This document shows, one piece after another, positions 22,801-34,759 of a stretch of DNA of 64,000 nucleotides; position 1 is the first letter of the stretch; each line of letters opens with the position of its first letter. Source of the DNA: Theocolax elegans (lineage: Eukaryota; Arthropoda; Insecta; Hymenoptera; Cerocephalidae). Below the pieces are notes generated by a model that made no database searches, had not been told where the DNA came from, and worked only from the letters and a program-made list of their open reading frames with translations. Location: the NCBI GenBank assembly GCA_026168455.1, contig CM047426.1, positions 81,929,986 to 81,993,985 on the forward strand, read 5' to 3'. A program made the position numbers and the translations under genes.

Positions 22801-23216
22801 TTTATGGTTTTATGTTTTATTATTTAGGTTGTATTCAACGCTCCTCTATAAATTGACATCGGATTTCTACAAGTTTATTTGAATAATCTTTTGATTTAAT
22901 ATTTCATATATCGATTATACGGATGAAATTATTTTTTACGTGACAGCTATGAGGTAAGCAATTTATTGGTAGTAATATTGACAATACAGATGACTGATCA
23001 CCGCAGGAATGACACCGTTATAATAATTATATAATAGTATCATATATATTCTACGCTTTAAAATTTAAAAACTTTATAATTATTAGCGATTTATGGTTAA
23101 AAGAATTTTCTTTTACTAATTAAATAAACATTATGTGAAAGAAATTACGAGTGCTTATCTTATTTTCTGAATTTAATTTTATAAACGTATGTTTCATTAT
23201 ACTTTTATAAAATAAA

Positions 23217-23253
<37 letters not shown>

Positions 23254-24662
23254 GAGTTAGAACAACATCCGTTTCAAGCTGACGTACTACTGCCCCTTTG
23301 TAAATCTCTTTGAATCTATTTTCATTTTGCTACCCAACCTAGTTATTGCAAGTTGACTACTAAATTTAACTTAGCATAAAATAATTCTAGATGACATAAT
23401 AAAAAGTTTTTTGAATTTATCTTAAAGTATATAATATTTTATTAAAGCGGTACAAAAATATGCCAAAGATGACTATAGGAAATCTCATCCAATTTGTTTA
23501 AAGCTGCGTATACAGTAAAATATGTTCCAACTTTTATAATGTTTGTTGTTAAATTATAATATTATAAAACTACAATATTATCTCAATTATATTAAGAATA
23601 TACCGTATTACGCAAATGTAAGTCAAATACACGAGTATATTAAAAATATTGAGTTACACAAAATAACGTGAATATAATGTATTTAAAATTAACACAATCG
23701 TGACTTAATTAAAATAACGCTTAAAGCTAAAAATTTTAACGAGTAAGTATATATGATTATTTATTGATAATATTTCGTTTAAATCAAATATTGAATTTGC
23801 TATATTGTTATAAAATATAATTAATCGTCAAACTAATTGTAAGTTAATATAAGTTTTTGAATCTGAACTAAAACGATCACACATACTTTTATTAAATATT
23901 TGAATTTAATAAAGTTTTAAAGATTTACAAATTCTAATACAATTACGGCTGTATAAGATAAGAAAAGTAAATTTAAGATAATTCATAAGTTACCGTTTCA
24001 AATATTGATTAACGTTTTCCTTTTACTAAATTAAATAATGAAACTATAAGAAACTTTATGTATTTTGTTCTTATTGATTAATACATTTCGTACCGTGCAG
24101 ACAGATAAAAATGATTTAGTAGAGTTCTTTTTTTATTATTAATATTCCGTTCAATTATTTGGTATTTTTTTCATTATTTTCTGAAATGTATGTGGTGAGA
24201 ATGAAAAAGTACGGCCATATATATGGAAGTTCAAATGCGCATTTTTAACTGTGAACATACATGCCGTGAGACAAAAGGTACCGCCGATCGATGTTGGGAA
24301 CTCGGTACTGCGCGAACGTAAATGTAAATTCTGAATACAAAATATATTTCTGCGAAATTGTAAATCTGTAATTAATGGTGCAAAATGTTAAATTTTTAAG
24401 AGATAATTCATTTTTTTCAATTTTCTTTATACGTGTTTAACGTAGTAGTGTTAAAATTTAAATCTATCGATTAATGTTTCATTTTTGTGTAATTAATGCA
24501 AGTTATATATGTGCTAATTAATTAGAATGAAAAATAGTTACGTGTAATAGTGTACTTTGTTGTTATTAGTATTTAATTAGGAACTTCGGGTGATCGTTTT
24601 GTTGTGTATCAGTTCATAATACCCAAAATGTTATTGTGATGTTGAAGTAATACAGTTAATCT
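22801..24662. other. AT-rich DNA with an (AT)n microsatellite
   Basis: (AT)n of about 34 bp lies at 23217-23251. A perfect palindrome CCATATATATGG sits at about 24214-24225; it resembles a CArG box but is two bases too long. The rest is AT-rich without features. Confidence 0.45.
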
Positions 24663-24902
24663 TGTCACGTACACTGCTAAGTGTACGCAACGTAATGAGA
24701 TGATCCGCAGGTATCGTAAGTGACATCTAGCGTTGCCGCGTCATCAAGTACAAAAGATACGTTCATCGTAAGAGAAGAAACGGGTAGATCGTCCATTGGT
24801 CGGTCAGTTGGTAGGTCAGAAGACTTGAGACCTTAGGTCAGTTGGGTCAAGAGAGTAAAATAAAACGCAATAAATAGTCAACACTTTACTTTTATTCTTA
24901 CA
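24663..24902 (+). mobile_element. Possible solo LTR
   Basis: A 240-bp segment begins TGTCACG and ends CTTACA, giving TGT...ACA ends. It contains an inverted repeat GTACACT/AGTGTAC at 24669-24686, an initiator-like TCAGTTGG at about 24808, and an AATAAATAG polyadenylation-like signal at about 24869. It is more GC-rich than its surroundings. I see no clear target-site duplication, no primer binding site and no second copy in the window, so this could also be a small regulatory island. Confidence 0.3.
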
Positions 24903-25130
24903 ATTTGTTATTTATTCTCTCACCGTTCCTCATCCAGGATTAGGGAAACATTTCAACAATCTAAAAAAACTAGTTTGATTCATTTATATCGAACGACACT
25001 TGCTACTTTCACAATAGCAAGTTATTAACCCAAATCAAATCGAATTAATCAGTATAAATAAATAGCTAAACAAGAAACGAGATTATTTGATCAGGGATAA
25101 ACATCTCTACTTCTACTTTCTAAATGTGAA

Positions 25131-25242
25131 TTAGTGAATAATCACTAAAAATATAGTGATAAGTCAGTCACTATCACAAAGTAGTGAATAGTTACTAATT
25201 CAATTAGTCAAAATTTACTATTTTAATAGTGAATATTCACTA
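25131..25242. repeat. Cluster of four inverted AGTGA/TCACT modules
   Basis: TTAGTGA/TCACTAA with a 4-bp spacer lies at 25131-25148. ATAGTGA/TCACTAT with an 8-bp spacer lies at 25153-25174. A near-palindrome TAGTGAATAGTTACTA lies at 25182-25197. A perfect 16-bp palindrome TAGTGAATATTCACTA lies at 25227-25242. Four inverted copies of one half-site in 112 bp suggest a homotypic cluster of dimeric binding sites or a short palindromic repeat family. I cannot assign a factor. Confidence 0.7.
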
Positions 25243-25279
25243 ATTTCGTGACAGTGACCGACGTATCTTTATTTCATTT

Positions 25280-25770
25280 TTGGAGAGTACAATGTGCGAG
25301 CATGTCACGATTGGAGAACATTTTTGGAAGAAAGGTTGGAGAAGGGAGTAGAGTAAGTTGAGAGCTCTCGAGCTCTTAAAAGCGCCATTTCCCGCAAAAT
25401 CGAGCAAATCAGAAAAGAGAAGAAGACGCGCCAGGTGAAACCCGAAGTCGCGAGGAGCTCACGTTCCAGTGATGTGCGTGTACGGCAAACTCGTCGATGA
25501 GAAGGTCCCCTTTCGGACCTCGATCGCTATTTCGCATCAACAAGTGGGGCACGTGCAGGTACACACGCGCTCTAGATCAGTATCTCGTTATTCGAGCAAA
25601 AGACCCTGTCCGAAAGAGTGAGAGAGGGAGAGGTACACGCAACCTTCCTCTGACCGTTCGTCATCTGGCGTACGTACAGGTGCGTATGGGCTGTTGGCAT
25701 TCGCGAATCGTATAGGACCATGCGGGAGCGGTTGATATAGCACTCCATAAAGCTTTCGTTCATGATTATC
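25280..25770. promoter_or_regulatory. GC-rich island
   Basis: CpG-rich sequence following the inverted-motif cluster. It contains AGAGCTCTCGAGCTCT (25358-25373), a dense set of SacI-like palindromes, and two sequences resembling splice donors (CAG|GTACAC at about 25559, ACAG|GTGCGT at about 25680). Confidence 0.25.
25472..25558 (+). CDS. Candidate first coding exon, unknown gene
   Basis: From the ATG at 25472 the frame reads MCVYGKLVDEKVPFRTS and on to a CAG|GTACAC donor-like site after 29 codons. If unspliced, it stops about 20 codons later. The start context (G at -3) is acceptable. No homology is recognised and the donor is only moderate, so this is weak. Confidence 0.15.
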
Positions 25771-25826
25771 CTTTTTCGATCAAGTTCATCGCTAGGTTAA
25801 GTTGAGATTATTGCGGTGATCGGCAG

Positions 25827-25966
25827 CCCTAGTAGAATTTTGAGCATAATTGAAACGATTTTTAAGCCAGAAAACGACGAATTAGCAAAAAATGCTCAAA
25901 ATATGATCCTAATATGATCAAATTACAAATTTTGTCTAACCTTAAAATGCTCAATTTCTACTAGGG
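25827..25966. mobile_element. 140-bp MITE-like element
   Basis: The left end CCCTAGTAGAATTTTGAGCA and the right end (inverted) CCCTAGTAGAAATTGAGCAT match over about 20 bp with one indel and one mismatch. The interior is AT-rich and non-coding. It includes ATGCTCAAAAT (25892-25902), a perfect inverted partner of ATTTTGAGCAT (25837-25847). CCCTAG ends recall piggyBac-type elements, but the flanks are not TTAA and no duplication longer than AG is visible, so the superfamily is open. Confidence 0.6.
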
Positions 25967-25969
25967 AGT

Positions 25970-26330
25970 TTTTGAGTATTATTATCAAATTATTTTAATT
26001 GCACATAATAAATTCTGTTTTACCAAATTACTAAGGAACTGGCAATTTAGTATTTGTTTTCCTTGATAAAACTGCGCAATAATTAAATGTAACTTTACAC
26101 TGAAAAGTCCCGTGTTAACCTACTTAGAGCCATTTAAAAACAAAGTGAAATTCTCGGTGATAAGACTGAAAGCGTATGAAAGCATCATCCAATAATGTTG
26201 ACTCGCATAACACCAAACAAAAGATCTAGCAGTGAAACAAAAGAGTTGATCACGATTCCCTACCGTAGCGATGAAATCGCGAAGGTAAAAGGAAAGAGGC
26301 CACTTTACCCGCAAGCGTATAAGTCAGTTA
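25970..26330. other. Spacer, nothing seen
   Basis: AT-rich at first, then mixed composition. No gene or repeat is supported. Confidence 0.4.
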
Positions 26331-26760
26331 TTGACATCGGCTTTTGGTTCTCTCCTCCTCTACGGCTTACATTTTTCCGGCAGATGCGATGCAGGAGCGC
26401 GTATAGAGGGACGAGAAAAACCGGGGCCCCGATGTAAACAAAGTTGGTATGAAAGTCTACACACTTGAGACAAAGGGGTTTTAGTAGGCAAACATCCTTT
26501 GCTCTCTCACCGCTTCGTTCAGGGCTGCATAGCACGAAGACAGACATCACGAGTGAAAGAGAGAAAAAGAGAAAGAAAGAGAAGAGAAGGAGGAAGAGGT
26601 ACCAGAACGTCGGGAGTAGGAAATGCGAGCAAAGACCGAATGAAACTTCTACACGCCCACGTAGACAAGGGAAAGGACGGATATAAGAGAGAAAAAGATG
26701 GCGACGCCACAGGGAGGATGTTTTAAGATTTTGTATTTATGGCTCCGGTGGGTTTCGGAT
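26331..26760. promoter_or_regulatory. GC-rich, purine-rich island
   Basis: It contains an A/G-rich tract (about 26551-26600). Stop-free frames in several phases reflect base composition. Confidence 0.25.
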
Positions 26761-27690
26761 TAACGTTTCTTCTAAGCTTACTCCGACAATGCGGATTTTT
26801 AGACAAATTGACTATCCTATGGAAACTATACAATATGTAATATAATAATGCAACTATATATAATAGTGCATTAAGTAATATTATATAATATTTGGAATGT
26901 ATAACATATACTAACATTTTCATTCGATAATAAGAATTATTATTTAAAGTATGAAAGTTTAGCGTTTCGCAACAGAAAGTCGATTATCTTTAGTAATTTC
27001 AGAAGAATTATGTTACTTATTTTAATGCAAGGTCATTTAAATCTTCGATTTGAATTACAGATCAAACAGATCCGTGAATTATTCACTTGATTAATTATGA
27101 ATGATAATTCAACCTGCTCGAGAAATAGAAATTGAGAGACAGATATGTTTAAGTTAACGAATCAAAAGTGTGGCAGAATGAAAAGTGAACATTGCGGTAG
27201 AACAATTAGAATGACAATCAACGCTTTTCAGCTACGCAATATTTTCAAATTAACGCGATGATGTCAATTAACTTTAATTACAGAAATATATACAAGGAAC
27301 TCAGATAAAGTTTAATTATCATAATTTTTGGATTGTATAAAACATCGATCTTTTGTTGAATATACTGCCACAATTGTAGTATCAGTACCCGAACGCGAAA
27401 CCAGCAATATCAATTTCTAAAGGAAACTCATGTATTCATTTTATCTTTTGGATTAGGTGATCAAACACAGAAGCTTCGCTATACTATTTAAATCTAGGTT
27501 AAATCAAAATGAAAGCAGTTCCATTTTAAAGTCGCAAGCATAACGTCGACAATGATTTTACTTTGATGAAAGAAATGTCAATAACACTATTAATCTATGG
27601 TAGATCTCTTGATCATGAAATGAAACCTCACGACAAAAGGTACGACTATTAGTAACAAAACCACAGGTTGTAATTTAAAAATTCCAATTG
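26761..27690. other. AT-rich non-coding DNA, nothing seen
   Basis: No coding, RNA or repeat feature beyond short TA-rich patches near 26830-26900. Confidence 0.45.
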
Positions 27691-28064
27691 TTCAGGTAAA
27701 GCGAGTGAGTTTTATTTTCGTTCGCAAGCAATTCCCAATCAGAATGAAAATTGGAGCACCTCCGAATCTAGGATCACGTTGAGATGAATTCACAATGCTC
27801 CAGAAATCATTGGCGAACACCCAGGTTAAGGCATTTACAATTAGAGAAACGGGACCAGCGTTCACTACGAGATACAACTTCTCTTGGGTATTGTGCGACT
27901 GACGGAGGTTCGTGACTGCTAGTCGTGGCTAATTCCATGACTTGGAGGAGACGTTCTGTCGTTCGTAGGAAAGATTGGCCCCAAGAGTCCAGGCGTCTTG
28001 CGAATGAGGGATACGATCTTTTCAAGTGGCTCCTCGTCGTCAGTGTACGATTCTTCTCTTGCAG

Positions 28065-28208
28065 GGGGAACTCCGAGACAAGGGAATCAAAGAGAATTGG
28101 AACAACTCGATGAAAAGACCGTGTGATTTGTCGCTTAAAGAAAGAGCTGCGCATCGGTTTATCGTGTATATTCCCACAGCATTGCGCGAATTTTATATGT
28201 CGAAATAA
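28065..28208 (+). CDS. Candidate terminal coding exon, unknown gene
   Basis: A good 3' splice acceptor (TTCTTCTCTTGCAG, ending at 28064) is followed by a frame beginning GELRDKGIKENWNNS and running 47 codons to TAA at 28206-28208. Amino-acid composition is mixed and hydrophilic, unlike microsatellite-derived frames. The block 27700-28210 has balanced GC. I see no polyadenylation signal just downstream and cannot name a family. The opposite strand is also open for 115 codons (27807-28154), which weakens the case. Confidence 0.22.
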   Translation, partial: GELRDKGIKENWNNSMKRPCDLSLKERAAHRFIVYIPTALREFYMSK

Positions 28209-28214
28209 CTTTTC

Positions 28215-28780
28215 ACTGTCTTATAGACTTTATTTCCCTTATTCTATGATATTGTACGATTTGCTTGACTGATTCGTCAAGTGTTTATTTGGGAAGTGGA
28301 TTGTGGTTTGAGAATTGAATGCTATATACCTATAAATGTAATAATCATTTCAAGTGTTTATTCAGAGATATTCCAAGTTTTTTTTAAAGATGCAAGCATC
28401 GTCAATTTATTTAAACGTGCAATTGATTCAAACTTTATTTATTGTTGTTTATTTATTGTTCAAACTCTCGATGTTATATTTATAAAATTTTATCGATACG
28501 AAGTATACAATATTATGTAATACTTTTTATTTGGTACCAATAAATACTAACAATGGCATAGTACTAATATTCATGTAATACTATTTCTTTAGAAAAAATA
28601 TGTAATTTCGAATATAGAGTTAAAATGTAAAATCTCGTTACATAGATAATCAAAAATTCCTCTGGTTCTGTAGGCAAGTCTAACTACCGGAAACAAATAA
28701 AGAGAGAGAGAGAGAGCAAGGTAACTTTGCTTTCGAATTATACCATCGAATGCAATGAAATCTGAATTAAAATCGAGCGT
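28215..28780. other. AT-rich non-coding DNA
   Basis: A short (GA)n tract lies at about 28701-28717. There is no gene. Confidence 0.45.
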
Positions 28781-29350
28781 ACTTGCATTTGTAAACCGCT
28801 CGACGCTGGGCACCGCTGCGTAAAATTGAAAATTCCCGACGGCGGTCGTGTTTACGGGATAAGCAACGATCCCAAGCCCCAAGGAGAAGAAAGAAGAAAA
28901 ACTTAAGAATCAGCTGGCGGCATGCGCGACCGGTCGATTTAATAGACGCGAAAGGCGCCTTGTGCCGCAATTACACCTCGATTTATCCGTCACGTCTCGT
29001 CTCTGATAGCCGAGCGGCGAGTTTACCGCGGGGAATCGTCCATTTGCCGCGAACAGCAAATGTAGTGGAGGCTAAGAAAAAAAAGTAAGATTATACGAGA
29101 GGAGATCGAAAAAAAAGGAAGGCGGGGAAACGGGAAGGGCAGCGGACGGAGGAGGAGGCAGTGCGAGATTGCAGGAAGGAAAATGAAGGGGGAACAAAGA
29201 TACGAAGAGGGTGATCCGTGTTAGTCCAGTTTCGCTTTGGTCTTGTTAGGACTAGATGCGAGGCGACTCTCTTGAGGGATAATTTCGGTTGGGGGATATG
29301 TTGTATAGGGACGGTGAATTTACTGCTCGGTTGGTGACACCTCGTCATTG
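28781..29350. promoter_or_regulatory. CpG-rich island with purine-rich tail
   Basis: A GC-rich block with CpG-dense sequence at 28800-29060, followed by an A/G-rich stretch (29070-29210). No core-promoter motif stands out. Confidence 0.3.
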
Positions 29351-29359
29351 TGAAAAATG

Positions 29360-30900
29360 GACTTTACCTCGATATTTCCGTAAATATTTATTCTCGCAGT
29401 TGTGAAAATTTGTAACTGCCTTGTAGTTTAAATTGCCGTAGGAAAGTTTAACATGTTTTGCAAACTAAGTTGCGCATGGTCGATTTTGATAAATCGTCAC
29501 GAGGTTTCATTTAAATTTTCTACGTTTATTCTTCGTTTTACAAAAGATATCGATTCGAGTTAATTTCCAATTTTCTTGCAATAACGGTATTTGCATCTTT
29601 ATTGAGAATACAATTCGAAATAAAATGCAATCACAAGTTCATTACCTTTTCCTTACTGATTACAAGAGAAATAATCATTAATTGTATCTTCATTATTAAA
29701 CATAAAATTGTTAGTTTTAATTACAGCTAAGACTTTATTTAGTAGATTATACAAATAATAACTTGAATGTAATTTTCGACGTAGTAAAAATTTAATGGGA
29801 AAATCGATTGAAAAATTTGCATTAGTTATTTGCAAATTTGTGCAAAAATCGTAGATAATGAGCAAAATCTACATTTACACGAGGCTTTTACAATACTATA
29901 GTATATAATATATTTAAAGTTATTTAAAAAATTATTCTTCAAATATTTAAATCTCCGATAGTTTTAATCCATAGTCTTATGCCCTATCAACTGAGTTATT
30001 TTATTGATTTTAATTATATGTTAATTTCAAGTGAAGTATATAGTGAATTAGTGAAATTAGTGAAATTAAACTACAATTTTCGTAACCTGAAATAAATATA
30101 TAGTTATAAAAAAATTAAGCTTAATATATATAGCAATAGATATTGGAGTAATAGATAGTATAGGTTTAAATCTCTGAAAATAGTTTCCTTTCTTTCATTA
30201 TAATTTAAATTTTCTTGGTGAAAACCTAGCAAGAATATAGATTTAGTAATTAACCACGATTTTGCAAAGTACATTTTTTTAAATGATTTTTTCATGAATA
30301 TTTATATTCAGGCATTGTTGAAAGTAACAGTAGTTCTTTAAGAAATTAAAATATAATAATGTTCTCTTGAAAATACCCTTGCGTTTACGCAGTATTAGCA
30401 ACAAGAATTTCATTTTCAATAATCATAAAAATCTTGATTGATTATATAAAAAAACACTTTCTATTCACCATGATAAGAATAAAAATGTTGTAAGATAATT
30501 ATTGTGTATAATAAAATAAAATATTCTAAAAAAAAAAAACGGTGAAAAAAAATGAACCCTTATTTTTTTATTAATAATAATAAAAAGCAACCATTAAAAT
30601 ATTTACCAGATAATTTTCTGCTATCCTTATATCGTTCACGTGTACCATAGCTCGATAAATCGAAGAAAGATGAGGAAAATGAATTAGAAGAGGAACAAGA
30701 AAAAGAGAATGATAGAACTGATGAAAATAACGAGTTCAGTTTCGATCCTCTCACCAGTGGTGAGCGATCAAGCACATTTTATGCATGAACTCGCAGAATC
30801 ACGACTATACTTCCGATTATCGATTCCATGCTACTATACTAATAAGCATAATAACGCTGTCATGCACACACACACCGTCACAAATTAATATATATATATA
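29360..30900. other. AT-rich non-coding DNA around the tRNA-like remnant
   Basis: No gene is supported. An (TA)n/(TG)n-rich stretch lies at about 30885-30935. Confidence 0.4.
29940..30007 (-). pseudogene. Decayed tRNA-like sequence
   Basis: The minus strand reads TAACTCAGTTG (29998-29988), a good A box, followed by ATAGGGCATAAGACTATGG, which resembles tRNA D-arm and anticodon-arm sequence. The expected B-box position has GATTTAAATAT (29953-29943), only weakly like GGTTCGAATCC, and the acceptor ends do not pair. A dead tRNA gene or the head of an old tRNA-derived SINE is likely. The anticodon cannot be read with confidence. Confidence 0.35.
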
Positions 30901-30943
30901 TGTATATATAATATATATGTGTATAAATATATGTATAGGGTGT

Positions 30944-30945
<2 letters not shown>

Positions 30946-30990
<45 letters not shown>
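30946..30990. repeat. (GA)n microsatellite
   Basis: About 22 GA dinucleotides without interruption. Confidence 0.97.
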
Positions 30991-30992
<2 letters not shown>

Positions 30993-31344
30993 CGTTCGCG
31001 CAAGCGCTTGATAAATTCATAAGCATTCGCGATATTATCGTGCCAGAGTATAAGATTTATATGAAGCTTAGCTCGGTCCAAGCTATACTCATACTCTAAT
31101 CCTTTTCTATAACTCAATTTTCTCCTTAAATTCTTTACTTCATCTACATTTATTAAACCTCTACTGATATAAATTCGTCGATGCGAACATAATGAAGGAT
31201 CGATTTATATCGTAACTTTATATTGAAATCCTTAGACTTTTCTATATACTTCTCTATATAAGACCTTCGTCGTAAATCAACACACGAAAGACTTTCCCTC
31301 TTGGTAATTTGATATTCATTGACGATGAGTGGGTGCAGAGCAAG

Positions 31345-31349
<5 letters not shown>

Positions 31350-31375
<26 letters not shown>

Positions 31376-31377
31376 AA
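31350..31377. repeat. (GA)n microsatellite
   Basis: A shorter GA array about 360 bp from the previous one, in moderately AT-rich DNA. Confidence 0.9.
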
Positions 31378-31439
31378 GAGAAGAGAAAAGTACATCGACC
31401 GTATCCACTGAAGTTTATAATTTCCAAGTTTCGACAAAG

Positions 31440-32310
31440 ATTTTTCTACTATACAGTATACGATTTTAATGGCAATATTTCGATCGTTACACCGAGAGAC
31501 TTAATGGAAAAATGCTTTACATTGTTATTCTCGAGGATTCACAATAAAAATTTCATAAACTTGTATCGATAAAACGACGCGAATCTTGGTTGTTTTCATT
31601 TGTAAATATATATAAACGTATATTTGTATAAAAAATAATTATGTGACAGCAGGTTTCTAGCTGTTTAAAAGTTTTATATTTCTGAAAGCTCTTTGGGGAC
31701 GTAAAGCATGTCGCAGAGAATTAATCATTAACGATTACCCTTTATCTTTCGACGTTGGGCGAAACAGCGAGATTGGATAACCGAGTAAACATTCAAACCT
31801 TTAAAACTTTTGTATTTACATTATTTGCTCAAAGTGTGCTACCTTCGTTTTCATTGTTCGAAATATAAATAAATCCTGTCGATTTGTACGTGTATGCACG
31901 TGGAAAATAAAATAAACTGGAGATAAAAAATAAAGCTTGGGGAATTAATTAACGGCATTAGATAATATTTTATTTTCTTCTTTACTAAGGTACTAAAACG
32001 ATTGTGATTAGAATTTCCATCGACATATGATTAAATCTTAAATTCGAGAAATTTTTAATTATTTGACAATTGAATAATTCTTGTCTCTCAATCTTTTCTT
32101 ATATCTAGTTGACATGAATCTCGTATCAAGTCCTTTTTATTATTTTTAGTATAAAAATAGTTTTGTTAAGTACAATCTAACATGTATTCTGTGATTTTAA
32201 GTACTACCTCAAGAAAACACAATTCACGTTACCAGTGCTGGAAAGTATAGTTTGTCCAATTTTGCGCAATTACAACCCAGACGAAATGAAATTTTCAGGG
32301 TCTAAAAATT
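31440..32310. other. AT-rich non-coding DNA, nothing seen
   Basis: No supportable feature on either strand. Confidence 0.45.
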
Positions 32311-32530
32311 GAAGTAACGATGCGTCATCAGGTCTGGCGGTACTATTTATTCATTTAATCATCGCGCGACGAAATTATTATCGTCCATGTATAGAGCGCG
32401 CAACGCAACGGTTAGTCCGCTTCCTAATCTGGCGTGTGGCGGCGACGCCACTCCGAGAGTCAGACAAGCGGTTTAACTTGAATAATTAACATTTACGCTT
32501 GCGTCATATCCAGCGGGCGGGGAACTTGAA

Positions 32531-32605
<75 letters not shown>

Positions 32606-32850
32606 CGGGTCTGTTTTTGTGTCCTCGGAGCGATGCATTCGAATGTGGAGCGGGCACATTTGCGTTTGACAAGAGTTAAGGTCACGCCCAAGTGAATGCA
32701 GTTCGAGTGCCGGGTTGATTGAAAAGCTGACGCTTCCTTTTTCTCGGTTAGGTTACTCTTGTGGGTTGGGTTTTGGATCTTAAATGTGGTAACTAACAAA
32801 TGTCGAAATGCTGTACGGTGTTGTGGTAATTTGAGGTTGTTATTGTTATT
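32311..32850. promoter_or_regulatory. CpG-rich island with a long (CT)n array
   Basis: A CpG-rich block at 32310-32520 is followed by (TC)n of about 68 bp at 32535-32602, the longest dinucleotide array in the window, and then about 200 bp of mixed sequence. Long (CT)n.(GA)n arrays near insect promoters bind GAGA-type factors. That role is inference here. Confidence 0.35.
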
Positions 32851-32859
32851 AGCATACAC

Positions 32860-34060
32860 ATTTGGAACACCGACTGAAAATACCTTTATTTAAAATTTAA
32901 TGTAACGTAGCCTAGATTTTGTCTTTTCAGATTCATTCTACATTCGTTCTATGATTATATATTAGTAGAAATAATCTATTTCTAAATCTTATTTTTATTT
33001 TGGAATTAAATTAATAAGAGATTAAAATAATTTTTTAATAATACGTGTGAGATAACTACCCTGAAGTCAATTACATCGATAGAATTAATCTACGTACTTA
33101 CGTTACACATATTTGACAGCATTAAAGCATTTGACTCACCTGTAACATAAAAACGAATTAAACATGAGTATAATTAAATTTATTTTACCGCAAAATTATA
33201 TGTGCTATAAAATACACGATCTTAATAATTTAAAATCATAATAATGTAAGTTGCTTCTTTGCGGAAACCAAAAACGGTGATTGATTAATCAATTAAAAAT
33301 CTAATACGCAACCTTATCAAGTGTTTTATAAAAAAATATGTCTTTCGCAAGAAAATTGATACTCATAAGTGCAAAAATTCTTGTTAAATATTATCAATAT
33401 AAAAAAGTTATTAATATTTCTCTTATACGTATAAGACATTTAATTCTAAATAAGATACTACTCTTTTAATATTTTCATAAATTTTAGTGTACGTCTGAAG
33501 GAAATGCATTAAATTTTGCAGGTTTCTACTATGCAGTTTTCGTAAATCTCGTTTAATTTAGGGGATTTTTTAATTTTCTGGAGTGTGAAAATTAGTTTCG
33601 CTACAGTGCCAACTAAATTACAAGGAAATTTTTTAATTTTCGTCCGAATTACTTACTTGTAGGGTACATTTTAATGTACACTAAAAATCAAGTGAATTTA
33701 GATTTTGTAGAAAATTTGTTTGAATTCACTATCTTATAATGTTTTGACTCAGTCTACCGATCAAACAATAAAAAACTGGATGATAATTCAATCATAAATT
33801 TAAAATTAAATTCAGAACAATGAAATTTATTATTGTTAAATAATTCAAAATGTTCCAGTATAATAAATAAATGTCGAAATGAAATAGTATAGAGTATGGA
33901 AATTTTCTTTTTTCTAATTATTTTAACACTCGTAATGTACTTCTACATCAGTTAGAACCTACAATTTTACGCTAAGCTTTTGTTAAATTATCGAAACTAT
34001 ATATAGTTACGTATAACTTCACTAATATCTGTAATTCAATCTCCAGTTCAATTATTTTCA
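32860..34060. other. AT-rich non-coding DNA
   Basis: A good minus-strand donor-like site (ACAG|GTGAGTC) is at about 33140 with no exon attached. Nothing else was seen. Confidence 0.4.
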
Positions 34061-34750
34061 ATCATCGTTTAGAGCTCCTCCCACAAGGCTCTACCGAGTA
34101 GAGTAGACGACAATTGTTCATTAACCGAATAATGCACTGGAAGGACATAACCGAGCGGCACAAAAAAGAAGACGAAGAAGAAAAAGTGGCTTGAAACTCA
34201 GCAAGCTTGAATTAACCCCGCGAAAGGAAGGGCAGTCCCTTTCGGCTGTTAAATAATACATCTAGAGAAAGTGCCGACGATAATAACCGATGGGAAGGAG
34301 CGCTCCATGTTTCCATCTCATTCTTCGCGCTCGCGTGCACGCGTTATTCCCTTTAAACGCCAACAAAGAGAGAGAGGGAGAGGGAAGGGGAGGGAGGGCG
34401 GTCCAAATACACGCGGGGCTATCGTTCTCTCTCGAATACTAATTCGCGTCCCGCCTCCTTTCTAAGTATCCTCGTAAAACAAAAGGAGGCTGCAGCATTT
34501 ATCTTTGGTATACTCTGACGCTCCCCTCCTATACCTGAAGGTTTAATGTTTTCTCTCTATCTCTTCGTCTCTCTTTCTCTCACGATCTCTAGGCGAAAGA
34601 GGGAGAAACATTATTCCTTTTGTTCCCGAGGACAACGTGATAAGGCCCCTAAGTTTCGCCTTGGATATTTCTTGCGCCGAACCGCGAAATCCTATATCGT
34701 CGAGGGACCACTCGATATAACCTCCCTGTCTTTCTTTCGAGTTAATTAAG
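34061..34750. promoter_or_regulatory. GC-rich island
   Basis: Alternating purine-rich (34365-34400) and pyrimidine-rich (34545-34590) stretches in CpG-containing DNA. Short frames on the plus strand (34271-34465, 34546-34749) lack recognisable domains. Confidence 0.25.
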
Positions 34751-34759
34751 GATAGCCGT

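Noticed and set aside
32473..32859. Arg-Glu repeat protein
   Set aside because: Direct translation of the (CT)n microsatellite.
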